Shown: piece by piece, positions 33,947 through 43,285 of the stretch
How positions within the stretch are numbered: the stretch's first letter is position 1
Layout of the letters: every line of letters begins with the position of its first letter
NCBI RefSeq assembly: GCF_002217755.1
Contig: NZ_BCFL01000030.1
Location: 124,001 to 188,000 of the forward strand
DNA from: Streptomyces hyaluromycini
GTDB taxonomy: Bacteria; Actinomycetota; Actinomycetes; Streptomycetales; Streptomycetaceae
Direction of reading: 5' to 3'
DNA length: 64,000 nucleotides
Program-made: the position numbers and the translations under genes
The notes under the pieces: model-generated
Databases searched by the model: none
Told to the model about the DNA's origin: nothing
Seen by the model: the letters and a program-made list of their open reading frames with translations, nothing else

Positions 33947-35485
33947 ATGGACCTCTCACGACGCGTCTTCGTCGCCTCGGCGGCGGCCGTGGCGATGACG
34001 GCCGGACTTCCGGCCCTCCCGGCCGCCGCGACCGCGGACACCGACCTCTCCCGCATCCCGGTCGGCCCCGACGACACCGAGGCCGACCTGGTCCGCAAGG
34101 CATCACAAGTCCGCCCCACCGCACGGCAGATCACCTGGCAGGCCCTGGAACGCACCGCCTTCCTGCACTTCGGTGTCAACACCTTCACCGGCCTGGAGTG
34201 GGGCACCGGCGACGAGGACCCGGACGTCTTCCGGCCCACCGGCCTCGACACCGACCAGTGGGCCCGCGCCCTGCGCGACGGCGGCTTCCGGCTGGCGATC
34301 CTCACCGTCAAGCACCACGACGGCTTCGTCCTCTACCCGTCCCGGTACACCGACCACACCGTGGCATCGAGCAGTTGGCAGGGCGGGCGCGGCGACGTAC
34401 TGCGCTCCTTCGCGGACTCCATGCGCCGGTACGGCCTGAAAGTCGGCGTCTACCTCTCCCCGGCCGACGAGAACCAGTACCTGCACGGCGTTTACGCCAA
34501 CGGCAGCGCACGGGCTCCCCGCCCGATCCCGACACTGACGGACGGCGACGACCGTTCCCCGTCCCGCTTCCTCACCCTCGACGCCACCGACTACGGCGCC
34601 CACATGCTCAACACCCTCTACGAGGTGCTCACCGAGTACGGCCCGGTCGACGAGGTCTGGTTCGACGGCGCCCAGGGCCACATCCCGCCGGACAAGGTGG
34701 AGGACTACGACTGGGACAGCTGGTACACGCTGGTGCGCTCGCTCGCCCCGGCCGCGGCGATCGCGGTCACCGGCCCCGACCTGCGCTGGGTCGGCAACGA
34801 GGGCGGCCTCGCCCGCGAGGACGAGTGGAGTGTCATTCCGGTCAAGGAGAACCAGTACGGGCGCACGGACTGGGCCCTGTCCTACGACACCGCCGACGAG
34901 GGCAGCCGGACCGCGCTGGTCGCGGCCCGGCCCAAGACCGCCTACCTCCAGTGGTGGCCGGCCGAGTGCGACGTGTCGATCAGGGACGGCTGGTTCTACC
35001 ACCCGGACCAACATCCCAAATCCGTCGACGAGTTGACCGAGATCTACTTCGGCTCGGTCGGCCGCAACGCCGTCCTGCTGCTCAACGTCCCACCGGACAC
35101 GGACGGTCTGCTGCACGCCACGGACGTGACCCGGCTGCGCGAGTTCCGGGAACGGGTGGACCGGGAACTGCCCGCGGACCTGGCGCGGGGTGCGCGCCGC
35201 TCGGTGACACCGGGCGGCGTGACCGTGGACCTGGGCCGGGAGCGGGAGGTGGACCGGGTCCGACTGGCGGAGGACATCGGGTACGGGCAACAGGTGGAGG
35301 GGTTCGTGGTCGAGGCGTACGCGGCGGGCTCCTGGACCCAGGTGGCCGCAGCCGGAACGGTCGGCGCGAGCAGAATCCTGCGACTCGCGGAACCGGTACG
35401 GGCACGGCGCTGGCGAGTGCGGGTCACGGCGGCCCGGGCCGCGGTGCGCTTCGCGGAGTTCGCGCTGCTCCGGTCGTCGGTCTAG
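33947..35485 (+). CDS. Tat-exported GH29 alpha-L-fucosidase, second type
   Basis: A 512-residue exported fucosidase. The Tat signal is clear (DLSRRVFVASAAAVAMTAG). The catalytic domain has TAFLHFGVNTFTGLEWG, LTVKHHDGFVLYPSRYT and the nucleophile Asp in EVWFDGAQG. The C-terminus (DLGREREVDRVRLAEDIGYGQQVEGF) is F5/8-like. It resembles the narrow-specificity (type B, alpha-1,3/1,4) group, which would complement the other GH29. It is last in the operon, ending before a repeat element that separates it from the convergent lacI. Confidence 0.92.
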   Translation: MDLSRRVFVASAAAVAMTAGLPALPAAATADTDLSRIPVGPDDTEADLVRKASQVRPTARQITWQALERTAFLHFGVNTFTGLEWGTGDEDPDVFRPTGLDTDQWARALRDGGFRLAILTVKHHDGFVLYPSRYTDHTVASSSWQGGRGDVLRSFADSMRRYGLKVGVYLSPADENQYLHGVYANGSARAPRPIPTLTDGDDRSPSRFLTLDATDYGAHMLNTLYEVLTEYGPVDEVWFDGAQGHIPPDKVEDYDWDSWYTLVRSLAPAAAIAVTGPDLRWVGNEGGLAREDEWSVIPVKENQYGRTDWALSYDTADEGSRTALVAARPKTAYLQWWPAECDVSIRDGWFYHPDQHPKSVDELTEIYFGSVGRNAVLLLNVPPDTDGLLHATDVTRLREFRERVDRELPADLARGARRSVTPGGVTVDLGREREVDRVRLAEDIGYGQQVEGFVVEAYAAGSWTQVAAAGTVGASRILRLAEPVRARRWRVRVTAARAAVRFAEFALLRSSV

Positions 35486-35517
35486 GCGGGTCCGGTGAAG
35501 TCCGCTGCGGTTCGGCA

Positions 35518-35594
35518 GCGCCCCGAAGGGGCGCGGGGCCGTATCCGATATGCGGCTACCGCCGCGTGGGCGCGACCAGCCACGACGGCGCCGC
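35518..35594. repeat. 77-base interspersed repeat, copy 2
   Basis: It starts with the hairpin GCGCCCCGAAGGGGCGC and matches copy 1 at 27994-28070 end to end (about 87% identical, no gaps). It lies between convergent genes, as copy 1 does. Confidence 0.8.
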
Positions 35595-35634
35595 AGTCGA
35601 CAGACGGCACATCGCGGCACTCCCAGCGGAGCGC

Positions 35635-36678
35635 TCAGGCGCGGGCGGGTGCCGTGCTGCCCCGAACCGTCAGCCGGGGCACCGGCACCCGCACCGCGCG
35701 TGCGGCACCCCCGTCCAGCAGGACGGTCAGTTCCCGTGCCGCCGTGCGGCCGAACTCCGTGCTGTCGCGGGAGAGGGCGGAGAGCCAGGGTTTGACCATG
35801 CGGCACAGGGCCGAGTCCTCCCAGGAGACGACGGAGACGTCGTCCGGCACCGCGTAGCCGAGTTCGGCCGCCGCCGCGACCCCGGCCACCGCCATCACGT
35901 CGTTGTCGTAGATCAGGGCCGTCGGGGGCGGGGTCGCGCGCAGGACGCGGCGGGTGACGGCCGCGCCCGCGGCGTCCGAGTAGTCGGTGGTGACCGAGCT
36001 GACCTCGCCCAGGCCGCGCCGGCCGGCCTCGGCGCGCAGGGTGCGGATACGGCGCTGGGTGTGCGCGAGGCCGGGCAGGCCGGCGATGTGGACGATGCGC
36101 CGGTGGCCGAGACCGGTCAACTCGTCGACCACCGACGCCATCGCGGCCGCGTCGTCCGCCCACACCGTGGACAGCCCCGGGTGCCGGTCGTCGGGTGCGC
36201 CGCCGATCACCACGGCGGGCAGGCCCAGTTCGTCGAGCAGGTCGGGGCGCGGGTCGTCGGCCCGCGGGTCCACCATCAGGATGCCGTCGACGCGGTGCTC
36301 CGCCCACCAGCGGCGGTAGACCGCGCACTCGTCGGCGACGTCCTCCGCCATCTGGAAGAGCAGACCGAGATGGCGTTCGGCGAGCACCTCCTGGATGCCC
36401 GAGACCAGTTGGAGGAAGAAGGAGTCCACGCCCAGGGAGTGCGCGGGGCGGGCGAGGACGAAGCCGACCGTGGCCGCGCCCTCGCCGGAGAGGGCGCGGG
36501 CGGCCGTGCTGGGGCGCCAGCCGAGCTGCTCGGCGACCCGGTGGACCCGGGCCCGGGTCGTCTCGGAGACCCCGGGGCGGCCGTTGAGCGCGAAGGAGAC
36601 CGCGCTCTCGGAGACTCCGGCGCGACGCGCGATGTCTTTCATCGTCGGCCGCCGCGCGGGGACGCGTTTCTCCGCCAA
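35635..36678 (-). CDS. LacI-family transcriptional regulator
   Basis: A 347-residue repressor. The N-terminal helix-turn-helix is TMKDIARRAGVSESAVSFALNGRPGVSETTRARV with the LacI hinge RPSTAARALSG. A periplasmic-binding-like sugar domain follows (FFLQLVSGIQEVLAERHLGLL; ALIYDNDVMAVAG). It is divergent from the oligosaccharide importer operon, and palindromes in the gap match LacI-type operators. It probably represses the importer/GH85/GH38 operon until a mannose- or GlcNAc-containing oligosaccharide arrives. Confidence 0.93.
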   Translation of the reverse strand: MAEKRVPARRPTMKDIARRAGVSESAVSFALNGRPGVSETTRARVHRVAEQLGWRPSTAARALSGEGAATVGFVLARPAHSLGVDSFFLQLVSGIQEVLAERHLGLLFQMAEDVADECAVYRRWWAEHRVDGILMVDPRADDPRPDLLDELGLPAVVIGGAPDDRHPGLSTVWADDAAAMASVVDELTGLGHRRIVHIAGLPGLAHTQRRIRTLRAEAGRRGLGEVSSVTTDYSDAAGAAVTRRVLRATPPPTALIYDNDVMAVAGVAAAAELGYAVPDDVSVVSWEDSALCRMVKPWLSALSRDSTEFGRTAARELTVLLDGGAARAVRVPVPRLTVRGSTAPARA

Positions 36679-36711
36679 CTCACTTCCTCATTCGGTCTGG
36701 ACGGTGATCTG

Positions 36712-36725
36712 CTAATGCGCTTGAG
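36712..36725. promoter_or_regulatory. candidate LacI operator 1
   Basis: CTAATGCGCTTGAG, a 14-base LacI-type near-palindrome centred on a CG step. It matches operator 2 apart from four bases. Confidence 0.6.
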
Positions 36726-36735
36726 TCCAAACACC

Positions 36736-36749
36736 CTAAAGCGTATTAG
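36736..36749. promoter_or_regulatory. candidate LacI operator 2
   Basis: CTAAAGCGTATTAG, arms CTAA/TTAG around a CG-centred core, 24 bases centre to centre from operator 1. A third, weaker relative, CTAATGACTTTAG, lies at 36802-36814. Confidence 0.65.
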
Positions 36750-36905
36750 TGATCGACCGCAATACGCTCGTAACACCCTTCTGAGCAGGGACTTTGAGTC
36801 ACTAATGACTTTAGCTCCGCCGAATCCATTGACGTGGTGCGGACACGGCGTGCAAGGTCTGGCGCGGCACCTTCGGCCGACCCCGCTGCAAAGGAGCAAC
36901 GGACC

Positions 36906-38198
36906 ATGCGTATCTCCCGCAGAGCCTTCGCCCTCGCCGCTGCCGCCGTCCTCGCCCTGCCGCTGAGCGCCTGCGGTTCCGGCGGGGACGACGGCGGTTC
37001 CACCGACGCCTCGGGCAAGGTCGAGGGCGACATCACCTTCCAGACCTGGAACCTGCGCGCCAACTTCAAGTCGTACTTCGACGGCCTGGTCGCGGACTTC
37101 GAGAAGAAGTACCCGGGCACCCATGTGAAGTGGATCGACCAGCCGGCCGAGGGCTACGCCGACAAGATCAGCGCGGACGCGGCCGGCGGCACGCTCCCCG
37201 ACGTCGTCAACGTCTCCCCGGACCTGGTCGCCCCGCTCGCCAAGGCGGGCCTCGCCCTCGACCTCGACAAGGCGGCGGGCAAGTACAGGTCCGAGTACCT
37301 GGCGGGGGCGTGGGCCAGCCATCAGATACCGGGGACGAGCGGGACGTACGCCTTCCCCTGGTACCTGAACACCGGACCGCTGTTCTACAACAAGACCCTG
37401 TTCAAGCAGGCCGGGCTCGACCCGGACCAGCCGCCGAAGACGTACGACGAACTCTTCGCCGACGCCCTGAAGATGGCGCAGCACAGCAACGGGAAGGTCG
37501 CCACCCTCGCCAACGTGCCGACCATCGAGGACTTCGGGCGGTACGGCTCGCAGCTGATGAACAAGGCGGGCACCGGGTTCGCCTTCAACGATGCAAAGGG
37601 GGTCGAACTGCTCACCAAGTACAAGGAGTTGTACGACGCCAAGGCGCTCGACCCGCAGGCGCTGACCGCCACCCCCGAGTCCACCGGCAAGAAGTTCCTC
37701 ACCGGGGCCGTCGCCATGAACCCCGGCAGCGCCCTCGACCTCGACAACTTCAAGAAGCAGGCGCCGGGCCTGTACAAGAACATCGGCATCACCGACCAGA
37801 TCACCAGCACCGGGCACGTCAACATGTACGTGATGGGCGTGATGGTCAACTCCCGGACCAAGCACACCGCGGCGTCCGTCGCCTTCGCGCACTTCGTGAC
37901 CGACGCGCAGAACCAGATGTCCTTCGCCAAGAAGGTCGCCATCTTCCCGAGCACCGCCGGCTCCCTCGACGACCCGTACTTCACCAAGGAGGACGGCACC
38001 GACGAGACCCGGGTGCGCATCGCCGCCGCCAAGTCGCTGAAGAACGCGGTCAACTACACGCCCGTCCTGTTCAGCGACCAGATGAAGACCGCGCTGCGCA
38101 ACGAGGTGGCCAAGACGCTGCAGGGCAGGGAGAGCCCCAAGACGGCCCTCGACAACGCTGTCAAGGCCTGCGACCGGCTGCTCCGGCAGGAGGGCTGA
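36906..38198 (+). CDS. ABC transporter sugar-binding lipoprotein
   Basis: A 430-residue extracytoplasmic solute-binding protein of the CUT1 (MalE-like) type. The signal is MRISRRAFALAAAAVLALPLSAC, a lipoprotein signal with a Tat-like SRRAF and lipobox LSAC. The mature protein has ITFQTWN, FEKKYPGTHVKWID and aromatic residues (PWYLNTGPLFYN) typical for binding an oligosaccharide. It is the first gene of the LacI-controlled operon; the genes behind it predict an N-glycan-derived ligand. Confidence 0.93.
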   Translation: MRISRRAFALAAAAVLALPLSACGSGGDDGGSTDASGKVEGDITFQTWNLRANFKSYFDGLVADFEKKYPGTHVKWIDQPAEGYADKISADAAGGTLPDVVNVSPDLVAPLAKAGLALDLDKAAGKYRSEYLAGAWASHQIPGTSGTYAFPWYLNTGPLFYNKTLFKQAGLDPDQPPKTYDELFADALKMAQHSNGKVATLANVPTIEDFGRYGSQLMNKAGTGFAFNDAKGVELLTKYKELYDAKALDPQALTATPESTGKKFLTGAVAMNPGSALDLDNFKKQAPGLYKNIGITDQITSTGHVNMYVMGVMVNSRTKHTAASVAFAHFVTDAQNQMSFAKKVAIFPSTAGSLDDPYFTKEDGTDETRVRIAAAKSLKNAVNYTPVLFSDQMKTALRNEVAKTLQGRESPKTALDNAVKACDRLLRQEG

Positions 38199-38205
38199 CG
38201 AACCG

Positions 38206-39089
38206 ATGGCCGGCGTGACTCGCGTGCGGCGCCAACTGCCCACCAGCCCCTGGTTGTTCGCCGCCCCCGGGCTGCTGGTCGTCGGTGCCTTCGTGCTCTA
38301 CCCGTTCGTGACGACGGTGGTCAACTCCTTCACCGACCGCCGCACCCTGATCCCGGGCCGCTTCGTCGGCCTCGCCAACTTCCGTGAACTGATCCACGAC
38401 GACATGTTCTGGACCGGCCTGCGCAACAGCACCCTGTACATCGTCGGGGTGGTGCCCGCCCTCGTCGTCCTGCCCCTGCTGCTCGCCCTGCTGGTGCAGA
38501 AGAACATCCCCGGCATCACCTTCTTCCGGTCCGCCTTCTACACCCCGGTCGTCGCCTCGATCGTCGTGGTGGGGCTCATCTGGGTGTGGCTCCTCGACGA
38601 ACGCGGCCTGGTCAACTCGCTGCTGGAGACCGTCGGGATCGGCCGGGTCGGCTTCCTCAGCGACCAGTGGCTGCTCCTGCTGAGCGCGATGGCGGTCACG
38701 GTCTGGAAGGGCCTCGGCTACTACATGATCATCTATCTGGCGGCGCTCGCCGGCGTGCCGCGCGAACTGCACGAGGCCGCCGCCGTGGACGGTGCCGGAG
38801 CGGTCCGCCGCTTCCTCACCGTCACCGTGCCCGCCGTGCGCTCCACGATGGTCCTGGTCGCCGCGCTCTCCTCGGTCGCCGCCTTCAAGACGTTCTCCGA
38901 GGTCTACCTGCTGGCAGGCCCGGACGGCGGCCCGGCCGGCGAGGACACCACCCTCGTGATGCTCGTCCAGCAGACCGGCACCGGACTCACCGGCCGCGTC
39001 GGCTACGCCTCGGCGCTCTCCGTCGTCGTCTTCGTCGTCACCGTCGCGTTGATGCTCCTCGTGCTGCGCGCCGACCGCAGGGACCGCCC

Positions 39090-39093
<4 letters not shown>
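38206..39093 (+). CDS. ABC sugar transporter permease (MalF-type)
   Basis: A 295-residue inner-membrane permease with six predicted helices. The EAA loop for ATPase contact reads HEAAAVDGAGAVRRFLTVTVP (E-A-A-x3-G). It starts seven bases after the binding-protein gene and overlaps the next permease by ATGA. No ATPase gene is in the operon, so a shared MsiK-type ATPase encoded elsewhere probably drives it. Confidence 0.94.
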
Positions 39094-39977
<884 letters not shown>

Positions 39978-40003
39978 ACGCCCCGTTCCCGCGAGGAGAC
40001 CGC

Positions 40004-41251
40004 ATGCCTCCTGCCGTGCGCTTCGGCGTCAACTACACCCCCAGCGAAGGGTGGTTCCACCACTGGCTCGACTTCGACCTCGACTCCGTACGTGCCGACC
40101 TCGACTCGATCGCCGCGCTCGGCCTGGACCACATCCGGGTCTTCCCGCTGTGGCCCTACTTCCAGCCCGACCGCACCCTGATCCGCCCCCGTGCCGTCGA
40201 GCAGCTCCTCGCCCTCGCCGACGCGGCCGCCGAACGCGGCCTGGACGTCAACGTCGACGGTCTGCAGGGGCATCTGAGCAGTTTCGACTTCCTGCCCGCC
40301 TGGACCCGCACCTGGCACCGGCGCAACCTCTTCACCGACCCGCAGGTCGTCGAGGGTGAGGCCGCCTATCTGCGCACCCTCGCCGCGGCCCTGGCGGACC
40401 GGCCCAACTTCATCGGGATGACCATCGGCAACGAGGTCAACCAGTTCGCCGCAGGACCGCATCCCGATCCGGACCGGATCAGCGAGGCGCAGGCCGGACA
40501 GTGGCTCGTACGTCTGCTGGCCGCCTGCGCCGAGGGCGCCCCCGGCGGGCTGCACCTGCACGCCTCCTACGACGCCGCCTGGTACCAGGACGACCAGCCC
40601 TTCACCCCCGCCCACTCGGCCCGTCTCGGCGAGGTCACCGCCGTGCACTCCTGGGTGTTCGACGGCACCGCCCAGCGCCACGGCCGCACCGCCCTCCAGA
40701 CCGAGCAACACGCCGCGTACCTGGTGGAGTTGAGCAAGGCCTGGGCCGAGGACGCGCACCGGCCCGTCTGGCTCCAGGAGGTGGGCGCGCCCGCGCCGCT
40801 GATCCCCGCCGAGCACGCGGCCGCCTTCGCCGAGGCGACGATCACCGCCGTACTGGACTGCCCCGACCTGTGGGGCATCACCTGGTGGTGCTCCCACGAC
40901 GTCAGCCGGAGCCTCGCCGACTTCCCCGAACTCGAATACGGGCTCGGCCTGTTGACCAACGACCGCAAGCCCAAGGACATCGCCCACGTCCTCGCGGCGG
41001 TCGAGTCCAGGACGGCGACGACGCGCAGCACGGCGCTCGTCGTGCCCGCCGACCCGGCCCTGCGCTCCCGAAGCGCGCCCGGCGGACGCGTCTTCGACGC
41101 CTGGTTCCGGCTCGCCGCCGACGGCGCCCGCCCCACCACCGTCCTCGACACGCGCGCGGCCGACCGGGACCATCTCACCGCGCGCGGCATCACCGAAGTC
41201 GTCACCCCCGACCAGGTTCTCCCCACCCCACAAGGAGGCACCCGCTCGTGA
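40004..41251 (+). CDS. cytoplasmic GH5-like glycoside hydrolase, probable beta-mannosidase
   Basis: A 415-residue clan GH-A hydrolase without a signal peptide, so cytoplasmic. The acid/base Glu is in GMTIGNEVNQF and the nucleophile Glu in VWLQEVGAP. FGVNYTPSEGWFHHW and HIRVFPLWPYFQPD line the active-site end of the barrel. A small C-terminal beta domain follows. GAGGAG precedes ATG 40004. The nearest described context is GH5_18 beta-mannosidase in bifidobacterial N-glycan clusters, which cleaves Man-beta-1,4-GlcNAc. That subfamily assignment is inference from neighbours. Confidence 0.8.
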   Translation: MPPAVRFGVNYTPSEGWFHHWLDFDLDSVRADLDSIAALGLDHIRVFPLWPYFQPDRTLIRPRAVEQLLALADAAAERGLDVNVDGLQGHLSSFDFLPAWTRTWHRRNLFTDPQVVEGEAAYLRTLAAALADRPNFIGMTIGNEVNQFAAGPHPDPDRISEAQAGQWLVRLLAACAEGAPGGLHLHASYDAAWYQDDQPFTPAHSARLGEVTAVHSWVFDGTAQRHGRTALQTEQHAAYLVELSKAWAEDAHRPVWLQEVGAPAPLIPAEHAAAFAEATITAVLDCPDLWGITWWCSHDVSRSLADFPELEYGLGLLTNDRKPKDIAHVLAAVESRTATTRSTALVVPADPALRSRSAPGGRVFDAWFRLAADGARPTTVLDTRAADRDHLTARGITEVVTPDQVLPTPQGGTRS

Positions 41252-43257
41252 ACCCCAGCAGACGCACCGTCCTCATCGCCGCCACCGCGGCCGCCTTTTT
41301 ACCCACCCCCGCCCTGGCCGCCACCTCGAAGGCCACCGCGGCCGCCACCACGGCCACCCCGCCCTACGCGTCCTACTTCTACCCGGACTCGTTCCCCTCC
41401 GGCAGCCCGGGCACCGGCATCACCTGGCGCAGCCTGAAGGCCTGGACGGCGGCCGACGACACCGACCTCGCCTTCAACGCCGCCTCCGTGCCGCTCGCCG
41501 CCCGCTTCACCCCGACCCCCGCCAACACCACCGCCCGCTCCGGGCAGGCCCGCGTCCAGGCCCTGGTGTCCTTCGGGCCGACGTCGAGCAACCCCTCCCA
41601 GGGCTCGGCCTCCGCCGACTACTACGCCCTCACCCACTGGGCGTACCTCGACGAACTGGTCTTCTGGGGCGGCTCGGCGGGAGAGGGGCTGATCCTCGCC
41701 CCGAACGCGCCGATCGTCGACGCGGCCCACCGGCACGGCGTCCCCGTCCTCGGCAACATCTTCCTGCCGCCCACCGCCTACGGCGGCCAGCTCCAGTGGA
41801 CCCGCGACCTGGCCCAGACGGACACCACCGGGCACTACCCCCTTGCGGCCCAGCTCGTCGCCCTGGCCGCCGCCTACGGCTTCGACGGCTGGTTCGTGAA
41901 CGCCGAGACCAGCGGCGGCAACACCGCCCTCGGCACCGCCATGCTCGGCTTCGTCACCGAGCTCAAGTCCCTCGCGGCGGCCCGGGGACAGCGGGTCACC
42001 TGGTACGACGCGATGACCGTCAACGGCACGGTCAGCTGGCAGGGCGCGCTCAACAGCCAGAACCAGGCCTTCTTCCAGACCGCCGACGACATGTTCGTCG
42101 ACTTCCGGTGGAGCTCCTCGACCCTCGCCTCCTCCGGCACGAAGGCGGTCCAACTCGGGCGCAGCCGCTACGAGTTGTGGGCCGGGGTCGACGTCGAGTC
42201 CAACGGCTCCAACACCTCCGTGAACTGGGACGCGATGGTGCCCAGCGGCTCGGCGCACATCACGTCCATCGGCTTCTACCGGCCCGAGTGGACCCGCAAC
42301 CACCTCCCCGCGAGCCGTACCCCCGGCGACTTCCACGCCGCCGACGACCGGTTCTGGACCGGGCGGTCACTGGACCCGTCCCAGCCCGACAGCACGGACC
42401 CCTGGCGGGCGCCCGCGGTGTCGGTGGCGGACCGGTCGACGGTGACGGCGGTGCCGTTCGCGAGCGTCTTCAACACCGGGCACGGACTGCGCTGGTACGA
42501 GGACGGCGAGATCACCTCGGACACGGCCTGGAACCACCTCGGCCTGCAGGACCGGCTGCCGTCGCGGCGGTGGGCGGTCCGGACGGCGGGCACCAGGCCG
42601 GCCGTGACCTTCGACTTCGCGGATGCCTGGCGGGGCGGCAGCAGCGTGCTGGTCAACGGTGCGCTGGACCAGCCCGTGGTCCTGGACCTCTACGCGACCC
42701 AGCTCCCGATCACGGCACAGACGGTGGTCGAGCTGACCTACCGGACCGACTCCGGAGGCGTGGACGTCGAGCTGGCCGTGGCCACCGACGAGCCGACCGG
42801 CGCCGGTGCGGCACCGCCGTACACCTATCTGCCGGTGGACCCGGGCGACGGCTGGTTGACCGCGACCGTGCCGCTGACCGGTCTCTCCGGCACCGTCCAC
42901 GCCCTAGGCGTCCGCCTCACCGTGACCGAAGGGCCCGTCCAGTGGCGGCTCGGCGCGATCGCCGTACGGGAGGCGCCGAGCACCCCCGCCGCTCCCGCCG
43001 ACCCTCAGATCACCGCGGCCGACGGCGGCAGCCTGCGCCTCGCCTGGGACGCCGCGCCCGGCGCCGTGCGGTACTACACCCTGCACCGGCTGCTGGCGGA
43101 CGGCACCCGGCGCTTCCTCGGCGCCACCGGCCAGCAGGCCTATTTCCTGACCGGTCTCCAGCCGGAGCAGGGTGAGGCGACGGCACGGTTCGAAGTGCGT
43201 GCCGTAGGGGAGCTGTACACCTCGTCGGACCCCGTGACCGTCACGCACACCTGGTAA
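41248..43257 (+). CDS. Tat-exported GH85 endo-beta-N-acetylglucosaminidase
   Basis: A 669-residue exported enzyme that cuts between the two core GlcNAc residues of N-glycans. The Tat signal is NPSRRTVLIAATAAAFLPTPALA. The GH85 barrel contains VPVLGNIFLPP and the catalytic pair in FDGWFVNAETSGGN (Asn and Glu, substrate-assisted mechanism). A beta-sandwich and a fibronectin-like module follow (residues about 450-669). Its GTG overlaps the upstream TGA (41248-41251), and AAGGAGG at 41232 supports it. It would release the oligosaccharide that the same operon imports. Confidence 0.93.
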   Translation: MNPSRRTVLIAATAAAFLPTPALAATSKATAAATTATPPYASYFYPDSFPSGSPGTGITWRSLKAWTAADDTDLAFNAASVPLAARFTPTPANTTARSGQARVQALVSFGPTSSNPSQGSASADYYALTHWAYLDELVFWGGSAGEGLILAPNAPIVDAAHRHGVPVLGNIFLPPTAYGGQLQWTRDLAQTDTTGHYPLAAQLVALAAAYGFDGWFVNAETSGGNTALGTAMLGFVTELKSLAAARGQRVTWYDAMTVNGTVSWQGALNSQNQAFFQTADDMFVDFRWSSSTLASSGTKAVQLGRSRYELWAGVDVESNGSNTSVNWDAMVPSGSAHITSIGFYRPEWTRNHLPASRTPGDFHAADDRFWTGRSLDPSQPDSTDPWRAPAVSVADRSTVTAVPFASVFNTGHGLRWYEDGEITSDTAWNHLGLQDRLPSRRWAVRTAGTRPAVTFDFADAWRGGSSVLVNGALDQPVVLDLYATQLPITAQTVVELTYRTDSGGVDVELAVATDEPTGAGAAPPYTYLPVDPGDGWLTATVPLTGLSGTVHALGVRLTVTEGPVQWRLGAIAVREAPSTPAAPADPQITAADGGSLRLAWDAAPGAVRYYTLHRLLADGTRRFLGATGQQAYFLTGLQPEQGEATARFEVRAVGELYTSSDPVTVTHTW

Positions 43258-43285
43258 CCGGTAACGAACAAACGGAGCACCCCAC

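Noticed and set aside
32065..34311. 748-codon open frame antisense to GH20/GH29 genes
   Set aside because: Shadow of two real genes; composition follows the complementary codon positions.
36336..36678. Longer coding starts for the LacI gene or neighbouring plus-strand ORFs
   Set aside because: The plus-strand frames over lacI are shadows; the helix-turn-helix begins right after the chosen start.
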